A stretch of DNA of 64,000 nt, taken from Croceimicrobium sp965656185 (GTDB lineage Bacteria > Bacteroidota > Bacteroidia > Flavobacteriales > Schleiferiaceae). This document shows, in pieces, positions 31,179 through 39,853 of this stretch. Where the stretch lies: NCBI GenBank assembly GCA_965656185.1, contig CBFHJH010000010.1, forward strand, positions 1-64,000, given 5' to 3'. The notes under the pieces are model-generated. The model was not told the DNA's origin and did no database searches. It saw only the letters and a program-made list of their open reading frames with translations. The position numbers and the translations under genes are program-made. Every line of letters begins with the position of its first letter. Position 1 is the first letter of the stretch.

Positions 31179-32513
31179 AGGGTTTACCGCTTTTTTATCT
31201 TTCCAGATCTCGAAGTGTAGTTTCGTTTCTTTATTGATCGGGTTGGTGTAAGCGACCCCAATTTCTTGCATTTTCTTGATCTTATCACCCTGACTCACTT
31301 TTACATCTGTAATTCCTTGATATACGGAAAAGTAGGAGCCGTGATTAATAAGTACTACCCTTTGCCCATTAGACATTAAAAAGATCCTGCCTACCTCACC
31401 ATCAAAAATGGCTCTAATGGTGCTTTGAGATTGGGTGGCAATGTCTATTCCTTTATTATCTATAATCACCGACTTTACCACAGGATGTCGTTGTGGTCCG
31501 AAGTTGGCCGTAACCAAGCCGCGTTCCACTGGCCATGGTAAGCGTTTTTGATTCGCTTCGAAGTTCGCCGCTAGGGAACGCGCTTCGGGCGTGAGCTCAT
31601 AAACCGGACTGGGCTTGCTTACTACGGGCTTGTTTTCTTCTCGCAGAGCCTTTTCCTTGGCAGCGATAAGGTCCTCGATTCGCTTATTGCTTGTATTGCT
31701 GGTGAAGTCTTTCCCACGTACCAAGCCTAGTTTGATGGCTTGATCTTCCAGACGTTTACGAATCGCTAAGGCCTTAGCTCGGGCAATTTCTTCGGCAATA
31801 ACCTTTTCGATCTGCTTTTCGATTCGTTGGGCTTCGGCAACTTTGGCTTTTAGCTTGGACTCCAGATCGCTTTCCATGGCTTGTAAGGTTTTGATCGCTT
31901 CCTCCTGGTTTTCCATTTCACGGTTAAGGGTGAGTGTCTCTTGACTTAGCTGGGCCAGTACGGCAGACTTACGCACTTTTTGGATACGTAGTTTTTCCAT
32001 CTCATCCGCCAGTTTTGCCTCCTCGGCCTCAATCTCGCGTACCTTTTGTTGGCGATAAGCACTGTATTGTTTGAGGTATTCGATGCGCCTTAAAGCTTGG
32101 TTAAAGTTCTTGGACGACAGAATAAACATGAGGCGACTGGAGCTTTTCCGGCTCTTATAGGCCTGCTGGATCATGTGGGCATAAGCCTCTTTTTGGCGTT
32201 CTATCCGTACCCGAAGGGTATCGATATTTTCTTGAATGTCTCTTTCCTCCTCTTCGATCATGCTGATCTCGCGCCGCATGGTACGAATGAGGCGTTCTCT
32301 CAACTTGATTTTTTGTTCTACCGTAGCGATACTGGCCAATGAATTCTTCCGGTCGCGTTGTGTTTCGTTTAAGATCCGATTGGCCAGTTCGATTTCGTCC
32401 ATAAGCCGCACTTTTTGTGCCTCAAGCTCTTGACGACGCTTGCTTTGGCCTTGCATACTGCTAAAACCAAAACACAGGAGGAGCGTGAAAAAGACGATTC
32501 TAGAGCGCTTCAT
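31155..32513 (-). CDS. EnvC-like murein hydrolase activator with a degenerate M23 domain
   Basis: The 452-residue protein has a signal peptide ending SMQGQ, a long coiled coil (about 22-260, rich in E/K/R/L heptads) and a C-terminal LytM/M23 domain (about 340-452). The M23 zinc ligands are not conserved: GxHxGxD reads NKGID, and the terminal HxH reads LHFE. It is therefore probably inactive itself and activates amidases during septation, as EnvC does in E. coli. It is the last gene of a six-gene minus-strand operon and overlaps the DUF4292 gene by 14 bp. Confidence 0.88.
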   Translation of the reverse strand: MKRSRIVFFTLLLCFGFSSMQGQSKRRQELEAQKVRLMDEIELANRILNETQRDRKNSLASIATVEQKIKLRERLIRTMRREISMIEEEERDIQENIDTLRVRIERQKEAYAHMIQQAYKSRKSSSRLMFILSSKNFNQALRRIEYLKQYSAYRQQKVREIEAEEAKLADEMEKLRIQKVRKSAVLAQLSQETLTLNREMENQEEAIKTLQAMESDLESKLKAKVAEAQRIEKQIEKVIAEEIARAKALAIRKRLEDQAIKLGLVRGKDFTSNTSNKRIEDLIAAKEKALREENKPVVSKPSPVYELTPEARSLAANFEANQKRLPWPVERGLVTANFGPQRHPVVKSVIIDNKGIDIATQSQSTIRAIFDGEVGRIFLMSNGQRVVLINHGSYFSVYQGITDVKVSQGDKIKKMQEIGVAYTNPINKETKLHFEIWKDKKAVNPLLWLSGR

Positions 32514-33282
32514 AATTGCTTGGAATCCGGAATGGATAGGAAAGGACTTGGTTTTTCTCTACCGACTTTATGTCAAGTTCTATCTGATTATCAGTTTTGT
32601 TAACTAAACGTAGGCGGATGCTTTCAGGAAAAAGAAGCTGGTCGAAATCTTTGTAATCTTCATACCTAACCTGCAAGAGCTCTCCTTGAGTAGGACGCTT
32701 TAGTTCTAGTCCTCTCGGACGAAAGTCTTGAGGGCCAATGGCCTGTTTTATCAAGCTTAGTTCTCCAACAGGCATGGTATCACCTTCTCGTGGGAAGTTG
32801 TTGAGCTCGTAATATTGTTCTACGTAGTTCTGTCGCCACAGCTGATCCCAATCCAAAACATTGGCACTCAATATCGCCATAAGGGGTTCAAAGTCGAAGC
32901 GGAAGCCTTCTTGGGCGGCTAACTGCGCACTGCTTCCTTCAAAATAGCTGCGCTCGAGTCGGTTGAAATAGGACACTTGATCGGCATCGATCTGGGCACG
33001 AATGATCTTTAAACCTAAAATAGGATCGGCAATGTCAATCCAGATAAGACTGTCTTTAGCCATTCTTAAAGTAAAGCGAAAGCTTAGGCTGGCACCGTCT
33101 TTTTCGGTATATCGCCCTGAGCCTTTAACTTCTAGGTTATTGAAGGTCAGGCGATTTTCTTGAATGGTCTCCCAGAGCTCCTTATCCTTTAAATAGGAGG
33201 GGGCGCCTTCGGGCAGGTCTTTTTTAGGACCACAGGCTTGAACTAGTAAGATTATTAGGAGCAGCCAAGGGCCGAGTTTCAT
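32500..33282 (-). CDS. DUF4292-family lipoprotein
   Basis: The 260-residue protein has a lipobox (ILLVQACGPK, Cys17) and a beta-rich fold resembling LolA/LppX-like proteins. This is typical of DUF4292, which occurs next to TPR and EnvC-like genes across the Flavobacteriia. It probably sits in the periplasm attached to a membrane. A lipid- or lipoprotein-handling role is inferred from the fold only. It overlaps the TPR gene by 4 bp and the envC-like gene by 14 bp. Confidence 0.82.
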   Translation of the reverse strand: MKLGPWLLLIILLVQACGPKKDLPEGAPSYLKDKELWETIQENRLTFNNLEVKGSGRYTEKDGASLSFRFTLRMAKDSLIWIDIADPILGLKIIRAQIDADQVSYFNRLERSYFEGSSAQLAAQEGFRFDFEPLMAILSANVLDWDQLWRQNYVEQYYELNNFPREGDTMPVGELSLIKQAIGPQDFRPRGLELKRPTQGELLQVRYEDYKDFDQLLFPESIRLRLVNKTDNQIELDIKSVEKNQVLSYPFRIPSNYEAL

Positions 33283-34994
33283 GATTCTATTTGCTTTAGT
33301 TTCTTTTCTATTTCAGGCTTGGGATCGAGCTCATAGGCTTGTTGATATGCTTTTTTAGCGCCGTCCTTTTCATCCAATTCGAACAAGATGTCACCATAAT
33401 GCTCTAAAACTTCCGCATCGGGTTGCTCCATTAAAAGCATTCCTGCCTCCAAGGTTTCGCGAGCTTCCAGATAGCGCTCTAATTTAAAAAGTACCCAAGC
33501 TTTCGTGTCTAAGTAAACGGGATTATTAGGGCTAATCTGATTTGATCGCTCAGACATTTCTAAGGCCTTGTTCAAATTGGCCCCGCGTAAGGACAGGTAA
33601 TAGGCATAGTTATTAAGCGCCACTGCATTTTGAGGATTAATGGCTAAGGCCTTATCGAAATAGCGGTCACTTTCGCGGTGTGATTCGATTTGGTGATAAG
33701 CGCCCGCTAGCTGCAAATAAAACTCGGCCTGCAGTTGCGGGTTGTTAAAAACATAGGCCTGCCCTTCTTCCAAAAACTCCAAGGCCTTTTCAAAATCTTC
33801 CGATTCATTGTAAGCAATACCGGCCAGTAAATAGGGCAGCGGCTGGTTAGGATAAGAGGCAATGGCTTCTGGCGCATCACGACGTAATTCTTCGAAAAGG
33901 CGATTTTGCATTTCGATCAAGAGAATTTGCTCCCAAATGGCGAATTTTTCACCATACTGCAAGGCCTTTTTGTAATAATTTACTGCCTCCCGATCACGGC
34001 CGTCACGACTTAGGTAGTCGCCATACATCGCGTAAATACGAGGGTCTTCGGGCTCGTAAGAGACGATCTCATCTAAAATACTAAAGGCTTCGGCGCGCAG
34101 ATTCGTGTCGTTTTGAGAGGCTTCGAATAGACTTAAAAGCACAGCAATCTTTCGTTCCATGTCTAACTGCTTACTGGACATTGCTTTTTTTAAGTGAAAA
34201 ATACTTCGTCCAAAGTCGCCTTCCAGACGATAGTAGTTGGCTAAATCTAAATGGGGACGCGGATCTGCACTGTCTATCGCTAACATAGACTGATAGGTCT
34301 CCAAGGCCTTTTCTTCTTCTCCATTAGCTTGGTAGAGCTGACCTAGCGCGCCGCGGTAATCGATATTGCGAGGGTAAGCGGCGATAAGCTTATTTAATTC
34401 TGCCGCAGCATCTTCTAGGCGTCCTAATTCGAGGTAAATACTTTTTTTCTGATTACTTACCTGTTCGTTAAGACCGATCTCATATTCGACCAGCTCTAGC
34501 TGCTCTAATGATTTCTTGGGATCACCACTTTGGTAATATGACTCAGCTAACTGGAATCGTAAAGGAGCTTTGCTTTCGCTTTCGGCGATACGATCTAGCA
34601 GGCTTTGCTGAAGGGCATCATATTGTTCGAACTGCCGATAAACGGCCAGTTTGAGTTTAAGGTACCAGTCATTTTCGGGATCAAGAGAAAAGGCTCTCTC
34701 CGCGTGAAAAACTGCCTTTTCGCTCTTCTCCTCTGCGGCGTATAGCTGCGCCAATTCATAGGAAATGGCGGCGTTTTCGGGGTCTTTTTGATAAAGACTT
34801 TCGAAGATCACTAAAGCTTCCTCTGTGTCACCTCGGTTTTTGGCATTTTGAGCCGCAAAATACTGCTCATTAAAAAGCCGCAGCCTTTCTCCCTCAAGTT
34901 CTTCTTGAGCAGAAAGGCTGAAACTAAAAATGATTAGCCCAATAATGAGGCCGGTTTTATTCCAACACGCTGTAATCGCCAATTGAGATTTCAC
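33279..34994 (-). CDS. exported tetratricopeptide repeat protein
   Basis: From a GTG at 34994 the protein has 571 residues: a short basic start, a hydrophobic signal (GLIIGLIIFSFSLSAQ), then about 13-14 TPR units across the whole length (for example YQKDPENAAISYELAQLYAA and LAINPQNAVALNNYAYYL). TTG codons at 35009 and 34982 are also in frame; GTG gives the best signal peptide. It is probably a periplasmic scaffold. The conserved TPR-DUF4292-EnvC order suggests a shared envelope or division role. Its 5' end overlaps the nucleotidyltransferase gene by 38 bp. Confidence 0.85.
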   Translation of the reverse strand: MKSQLAITACWNKTGLIIGLIIFSFSLSAQEELEGERLRLFNEQYFAAQNAKNRGDTEEALVIFESLYQKDPENAAISYELAQLYAAEEKSEKAVFHAERAFSLDPENDWYLKLKLAVYRQFEQYDALQQSLLDRIAESESKAPLRFQLAESYYQSGDPKKSLEQLELVEYEIGLNEQVSNQKKSIYLELGRLEDAAAELNKLIAAYPRNIDYRGALGQLYQANGEEEKALETYQSMLAIDSADPRPHLDLANYYRLEGDFGRSIFHLKKAMSSKQLDMERKIAVLLSLFEASQNDTNLRAEAFSILDEIVSYEPEDPRIYAMYGDYLSRDGRDREAVNYYKKALQYGEKFAIWEQILLIEMQNRLFEELRRDAPEAIASYPNQPLPYLLAGIAYNESEDFEKALEFLEEGQAYVFNNPQLQAEFYLQLAGAYHQIESHRESDRYFDKALAINPQNAVALNNYAYYLSLRGANLNKALEMSERSNQISPNNPVYLDTKAWVLFKLERYLEARETLEAGMLLMEQPDAEVLEHYGDILFELDEKDGAKKAYQQAYELDPKPEIEKKLKQIES

Positions 34995-35961
34995 TAAAGT
35001 TTCCGTCAAATTTAGCTTTGTTACCGATCATTGAATTGCGCAAGGTAGCATTTAAGACCTCGCTTTCCTCTTGAATCAGCACATCGCTTAAAGTAGAGTC
35101 CTTAACTACGGTGTTTGCTCCAACGCTCACACGCGGGCCGATGGTGCTATTGCTGATTTTAGCGCCAGCCGCGATAAACACGGGAGGGATTATTTCCGAG
35201 TTTTCGATTTGCGCGGCGCTACTAACCAACTCTTCATCTTCAGCGATAAAACCTAAGATCTTACCATTGGTTTCGATGGTAACATTCTTGTTGCCGCAAT
35301 CCATCCATTCGTTTACCGTGCCGCTGGTGAACTTGCTTCCCTTTTCCTTCATGTTTTCCAAGGCGTTGGTAAGCTGATACTCTCCCTTATCCTTGATGTC
35401 GTTGTCAAGAAGATATTGCAGTTCATCGCGTAAATAAGCGCCATCTTTGAAGTAGTAGATACCGATAATGGCCTCATCCGAAACAAATTCTTGGGGCTTT
35501 TCTACAAAATCGGTGATGAAACCTTGAGCATCTTTTTTAACCACACCAAATGCTTTGGGGTTTTCCACTCGTTTGGTCCAGATTACACCGTCGTGGTCTA
35601 CATCTAGACTAAAGTCGGCCCGAAAAAGCGTATCGGCGAAAGCCACTACGATGTTTCCTTCCATAGATTCCTTGGCACAAAGAATGGCGTGTGCCGTTCC
35701 TAAAGGCTCATCTTGGTAATAGATACTGCCTTTAGCACCTAATCCTTGCGCGATCTTCTTCAGGTTTTCCTCTGTTTCTTTGCCAAAGTCGCCAATAATA
35801 AAGGCGATTTCATCTACAGCTTCGCCGGCAACTTTAACGATATCCTCTACCAAGCGCTGTACAATTGGCTTACCGGCAATAGGAATTAAGGGTTTGGGAA
35901 TGGTTAATGTATGAGGTCTCAGGCGGCTACCGCGGCCAGCCATTGGTACAATAATTTTCAT
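34957..35961 (-). CDS. sugar-phosphate nucleotidyltransferase with left-handed beta-helix
   Basis: From the ATG at 35961 the protein has 334 residues: an N-terminal nucleotidyltransferase domain (VPMAGRGSRLRPHTLTIPKPLIPI, Gly-rich loop and catalytic Arg/Lys) and a C-terminal hexapeptide repeat helix (about 255-334, SNSTIGPRVSVGANTVV). It activates a sugar phosphate with an NTP; glucose-1-phosphate with dTTP or UTP is likely. An exact -7 box TAATTTTG lies at 36000-36007, behind a hairpin, so a promoter may lie within the operon here. The longer frame from 36000 begins on that box and is rejected. Confidence 0.88.
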   Translation of the reverse strand: MKIIVPMAGRGSRLRPHTLTIPKPLIPIAGKPIVQRLVEDIVKVAGEAVDEIAFIIGDFGKETEENLKKIAQGLGAKGSIYYQDEPLGTAHAILCAKESMEGNIVVAFADTLFRADFSLDVDHDGVIWTKRVENPKAFGVVKKDAQGFITDFVEKPQEFVSDEAIIGIYYFKDGAYLRDELQYLLDNDIKDKGEYQLTNALENMKEKGSKFTSGTVNEWMDCGNKNVTIETNGKILGFIAEDEELVSSAAQIENSEIIPPVFIAAGAKISNSTIGPRVSVGANTVVKDSTLSDVLIQEESEVLNATLRNSMIGNKAKFDGNFSEISIGDYSVLE

Positions 35962-35999
35962 GAAGCGTTGATTGATTTTAGTATAAACAATGTTAGTCA

Positions 36000-36036
36000 C
36001 AAAATTAGATAATGCCTAAAATTAAGGGCTTTATCT
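36000..36036 (-). promoter_or_regulatory. hairpin plus -7 box upstream of the nucleotidyltransferase gene
   Basis: On the minus strand AGATAAAGCC (36036-36027) pairs with GGCATTATCT (36016-36007) with one mismatch, followed at once by TAATTTTG (36007-36000). The element sits in the only sizeable gap (about 87 bp before the ATG) of an otherwise tightly packed operon. It may end part of the transcription from dut and restart it. Confidence 0.4.
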
Positions 36037-36048
36037 AAATCTTAAATC

Positions 36049-36486
36049 TTAATCACGTCCGGTGCTGCCAAAGCCGCCTTCGCCTCTAGCGGTCTTATCC
36101 AGGTCATTTACTTCTTGCCATTCGGCCTGAATGTATTCAGCGATTACCAATTGGGCAATTCGTTCACCGGGTTCAATTCGAACCGATTCATTACTGAGAT
36201 TTACAAGGATGACGCCAATTTCACCGCGGTAATCGGCATCGATAGTGCCAGGGCTGTTAAGGACCGAGAGACCTTTTTTTAGGGCAAGTCCACTGCGAGG
36301 ACGAACCTGTGCTTCGGCACCTTCGGGTAGTGCGATAAAGAGCCCAGTTTTAATTAAAGTGCGTTCTAGGGGACCAAGGTTTATTGCTTCGTCCAGCACT
36401 GCTTGAAGGTCCATCCCGGCCGAAAGTATGGTTTTGTACTCTGGCAGGGGATAAGGAGATTTATTTACAATGGCGATCTTATTCAT
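36049..36486 (-). CDS. dut: deoxyuridine 5'-triphosphate nucleotidohydrolase (dUTPase)
   Basis: The 145-residue trimeric-type dUTPase carries all five motifs: AGMDLQA, PRSGLALKKG, GTIDADYRGEIGVILVN, RIAQLVI and the C-terminal RGEGGFGSTGR arm that closes over the substrate. It hydrolyses dUTP to dUMP and diphosphate, limiting uracil in DNA and supplying dTMP synthesis. It starts inside the flippase stop (4-bp overlap) and heads the hairpin-separated rest of the operon. Confidence 0.97.
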   Translation of the reverse strand: MNKIAIVNKSPYPLPEYKTILSAGMDLQAVLDEAINLGPLERTLIKTGLFIALPEGAEAQVRPRSGLALKKGLSVLNSPGTIDADYRGEIGVILVNLSNESVRIEPGERIAQLVIAEYIQAEWQEVNDLDKTARGEGGFGSTGRD

Positions 36487-37946
36487 TTTGAAAAGGCTGC
36501 TTTAAGTTCTTTGCCCTCAAGGACTAGTAGTAGTATTAAATAGCTCGCGAAGATGATCAGGCCAGGAAGGAGTTTGGCTTCAAATACATAAAAGCTAAGG
36601 TAAGCTCCGCTAAGGGTGAATCCTAAATACAGTGAAATGCGGCCTACCGGATAAGCGGTATGCGCGTGCTTTTGATTGAGATAATAGCTGTAAAGGGTCA
36701 TGGCTCCATAGCTGATCAGCGTGGCCCATGCGGCTCCTTCATACTGGTATTTAGGTACTAAAATTAGGTTTAAGACGATGGTAAAGAATAATCCTAAAAA
36801 TGAAATATAGGCCCCCATACGGGTCTTATTATCAAGCTTGTACCAAATGTTCAGGTTGAAGTTTATGCCTAAGAGCAGGTTGGCAAATAATAGGATGGGT
36901 ACAATATGCCAGCCTTGCCAATATTTAGGGTCTATGAAGTGCGTCCATTGTAAAATTTCGGTGGCACATACCAAGCCTAAGAAGATCAGGCTTTGCACCA
37001 TTACAAAGTAGCGCATAACCCGGGCCATTTTAGATTTAAAGTCACCTTCGCCTGAAAAGAAAAAGGGCTCGGCCGCGAAACGAAAGGCTTGAATGAAAAG
37101 AACCATGAAGGTGGCGATCTTCATCATTGCGCCAAATATGCCCATCGAAATTTTATTTACCTCATCTGGAAGCAGGTATTTCATGAATTGGTACTGGGCT
37201 TTTTCATTTGCAATGCCCGCCAAGAAGCCTAATACCAGTGGGCTGGTGTACCAAAATAGCTTTTTAATGAAGGCCTTTTCAAGCTTCAAGGAGATTTTTA
37301 GAAACTCGGGAAGGAAGAGCAGGATCATGAGGGTATTACCTATTAAATTGGCCAAGAACACATAGGCCACAGCCCACTCTTCACGGTACAGCCCATACCA
37401 GAACTCGCCTTCTTTGGCCTCACTGCTAAGTTGAGGTAGTATTAAAAAGAAGAATAGGTTTAAAAGCACCATTATGCCGATGGTGCTGAGCCGAATCTTC
37501 AAAAAGCGGAAAGGTTTGTTTTCGGCTCTTAGTTTGGCAAAAGGCACCGCGGCCATCGCGTCCATTGCTACGATCGCTATCATCCAAAGCACTAGGTAGG
37601 GTCGATCTGGGTAATCCAGCCAAAGCGCCAACTGGTCTATTAGCAACCAACTGAAAAACAATAAACTAAGGCTGATTAGTATAGTGATAAGGCTTGTGTG
37701 ACTAAAGACCTTTTGCGCATTTTGACCGGGGTCTCGGTTATAGCGGAAAAAGGCGGTTTCCATGCCAAAGGTGAGGAGCACCATTAAAAGGGCGATCATG
37801 GAGTATAGGTCGTTCAACACGCCATACTCGGCCTCCGAAATACGAGCGGTATGCAAGGGGGTAAGGGCAAAGTTCAGCAAACGCGCCAAAATGGTGGTAA
37901 GTCCGTAAACAACGGTTTGTGATGCTAAACTCTTTATCGAAGCCAT
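36483..37946 (-). CDS. polysaccharide biosynthesis flippase (MOP/Wzx-like)
   Basis: From the ATG at 37946 (MASIKSLASQTVVYGL) the 487-residue protein has about 14 hydrophobic helices. Its N terminus is typical of the polysaccharide transporter/MurJ-related family. It flips lipid-linked glycans across the inner membrane. A longer frame from 37964 overlaps an exact -7 box TACTTTTG (37962-37969), so the later ATG is chosen. It is the first gene of the operon with dut, the nucleotidyltransferase and the TPR/DUF4292/EnvC genes. The substrate is unknown. Confidence 0.9.
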   Translation of the reverse strand: MASIKSLASQTVVYGLTTILARLLNFALTPLHTARISEAEYGVLNDLYSMIALLMVLLTFGMETAFFRYNRDPGQNAQKVFSHTSLITILISLSLLFFSWLLIDQLALWLDYPDRPYLVLWMIAIVAMDAMAAVPFAKLRAENKPFRFLKIRLSTIGIMVLLNLFFFLILPQLSSEAKEGEFWYGLYREEWAVAYVFLANLIGNTLMILLFLPEFLKISLKLEKAFIKKLFWYTSPLVLGFLAGIANEKAQYQFMKYLLPDEVNKISMGIFGAMMKIATFMVLFIQAFRFAAEPFFFSGEGDFKSKMARVMRYFVMVQSLIFLGLVCATEILQWTHFIDPKYWQGWHIVPILLFANLLLGINFNLNIWYKLDNKTRMGAYISFLGLFFTIVLNLILVPKYQYEGAAWATLISYGAMTLYSYYLNQKHAHTAYPVGRISLYLGFTLSGAYLSFYVFEAKLLPGLIIFASYLILLLVLEGKELKAAFSK

Positions 37947-37961
37947 AGTAAATCGCTCATC

Positions 37962-37969
37962 CAAAAGTA
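37962..37969 (-). promoter_or_regulatory. -7 box of the flippase-dut-envC operon
   Basis: On the minus strand TACTTTTG matches TAnnTTTG exactly and ends 15 bp before the ATG at 37946. No TTG at the right spacing was found. Confidence 0.45.
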
Positions 37970-38050
37970 AAAGAATGCCCGGCTTGGTGGTTATTGTGAA
38001 ATCTGAGTTCTACACGGGGGTATTAACAACGGCTGGCCTACTCATTTCCT

Positions 38051-38058
38051 TATATTTG
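38051..38058 (+). promoter_or_regulatory. -7 box of the M28 peptidase promoter
   Basis: Exact TATATTTG, 19 bp before the ATG at 38078. No convincing -33 box. Confidence 0.45.
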
Positions 38059-38077
38059 GTGCCCTAAATGCTATAGA

Positions 38078-39853
38078 ATGATGAAGAAAATTTGGGTTTT
38101 CCTATTATTGGGACCTTCCCTTTTTGCACAATTAGAAGAGTGCTTTACGCTGCCAGAGACTTACCGAAGCGTGATAGTGAGGGACTTAACTTATTTAGCT
38201 TCTGAAGATCTAAAGGGACGAAAACCCGGCACACAGGGTGCAATCCTGGCCAGGGACTACATCGTAAAGGAGTTTAAATCTTTCGGCCTTCAAGGCTTTT
38301 TTAAACGTTCATTCATTCAAGAGTTTAGTGTTCCCAATNNNNNNNNNNNNNNNNNNNNNNNNNNNNNNNNNNNNNNNNNNNNNNNNNNNNNNNNNNNNNN
38401 NNNNNNNNNNNNNNNNNNNNNNNNNNNNNNNNNNNNNCGGGTAGTACGCACTCCCGAAGGCAATACTTTTAGTTATAAGGACGACCCCTTAAAGATCGAT
38501 GAGGATTTTTACCCCATTTACCTGTCTGGTAATGGGAGCTTCGAGGGAGAAACGGAGTACGTGGAGTTTGGAATCGAAAGTGAGGAGCTGGACCGCGATG
38601 ACATTGACGATAAAGATTTGAGGGGAAACGTGGCGGTGATGGAGATTAGCTCACCCGACGGAATTCATCCACATTCTAAATACAAAGACTGGCATGATCT
38701 CAAAAAGCGGGTAAAATTGTTGGAGAAGAAAGGTGCCAAAGGGGTTATTCTAGTGCATAATGAAGGTAATGCCAATGAGCCCCAAGCTACTTTTAAAGCC
38801 ATGGACGCTCTAAGCATTCCAGTAATTTACCTGCGTAATGAAAGGATAGCGAAGAAGTTAAGACGTTCCAGGGATATTTCGCTATCGGTGGCCTTGGTAG
38901 AGATACGAGATGAGGCTTTCAACGTGGCGGCTGAATTGAATAATGGCAGCCCGCAGACGATCATAATTGGAGCACACTACGATCATTTGGGTATGGGTGG
39001 TGAAGGCTCTCGCGCTCCGGTCCAAAGCGATGAACCACAAGTTCATAATGGTGCAGACGACAATGCTAGCGGCACTGCTGGTTTGTTAGCCTTGGCGCGA
39101 TTATTATCGGAAACCGATAATCCAGAACTGCGCAAGTTTAACTATGTGTTCTTGGCTTTTTCTGCCGAGGAAATGGGCCTTTTAGGATCTAAGTTCTTTA
39201 CGGAAGATTTTGAGGAATACGACCGAGAGTGGCTGTATATGCTCAACATGGATATGATCGGGAGAATGGAAGATCAGAGTTTGGCCATAAACGGTTATGG
39301 CACTTCACCAGTATGGGTAGATGTTGTAGAGCCTATTCAATGTGGTTTGGAATTAAAACTCAGCGAAAGTGGAGTTGGACCGAGTGATCATACGAGCTTT
39401 TATTACCAAGACCTTCCGGTATTGCACTTTTTTACCGGCACGCATGAAGACTATCACAAGCCGAGCGATGATGTAGAAAAGATCAATTTCGAGGGCATGA
39501 TGCGCACAATAGGCTTTATCGCTGCCATTATTCGCAATACGCCACTGGGCGAGTTTCCCTTCAAGGCAACCAAGGTAGAAAGTACCAAGGCCCCGAAGTT
39601 CTCAGTTACTTTAGGGGTAATGCCCGATTATGTTTATAATGGCAGTGGTATGAAGATAGACGGGGTAAGCCCCGATAAGCCCGCCTCTAAAGCAGGTTTG
39701 CAAGCGGGTGATATTGTTACCCAATTAGGTGAGGTGCAGGTTAGTAACATGCAATCCTACATGGAGGCTTTGGCCCAGTTTAAAAAAGGGGATCAAACCA
39801 CCATTCTTTATCAACGCGACGGCGAAACTAAAACTGCTCAAATCCAATTCTAA
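38078..39853 (+). CDS. secreted M28-family zinc aminopeptidase with PA and PDZ domains (contains gap)
   Basis: The 591-residue protein begins with a signal peptide ending SLFAQ. A PA-type insert is followed by the M28 catalytic core with the zinc ligands HYDHLG, the Asp in NGADDNASG, the Glu pair in SAEEMGLLGS, Asp in MDMIG and the His in THEDYHKPSDD. A C-terminal PDZ domain (about 500-591, IDGVSPDKPASKAGLQAGDIV) is present. It trims N-terminal amino acids from peptides in the periplasm or outside the cell. A gap of 99 N near residue 88-120 lies in the N-terminal part and keeps the frame. It touches gpsA (TAATG). Confidence 0.92.
   Translation: MMKKIWVFLLLGPSLFAQLEECFTLPETYRSVIVRDLTYLASEDLKGRKPGTQGAILARDYIVKEFKSFGLQGFFKRSFIQEFSVPNXXXXXXXXXXXXXXXXXXXXXXXXXXXXXXXXXRVVRTPEGNTFSYKDDPLKIDEDFYPIYLSGNGSFEGETEYVEFGIESEELDRDDIDDKDLRGNVAVMEISSPDGIHPHSKYKDWHDLKKRVKLLEKKGAKGVILVHNEGNANEPQATFKAMDALSIPVIYLRNERIAKKLRRSRDISLSVALVEIRDEAFNVAAELNNGSPQTIIIGAHYDHLGMGGEGSRAPVQSDEPQVHNGADDNASGTAGLLALARLLSETDNPELRKFNYVFLAFSAEEMGLLGSKFFTEDFEEYDREWLYMLNMDMIGRMEDQSLAINGYGTSPVWVDVVEPIQCGLELKLSESGVGPSDHTSFYYQDLPVLHFFTGTHEDYHKPSDDVEKINFEGMMRTIGFIAAIIRNTPLGEFPFKATKVESTKAPKFSVTLGVMPDYVYNGSGMKIDGVSPDKPASKAGLQAGDIVTQLGEVQVSNMQSYMEALAQFKKGDQTTILYQRDGETKTAQIQF
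38339..38437. other. assembly gap (99 N)
   Basis: N run inside the M28 peptidase gene, between the N-terminal lobe and the PA-type insert. The frame is kept. Confidence 0.95.
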
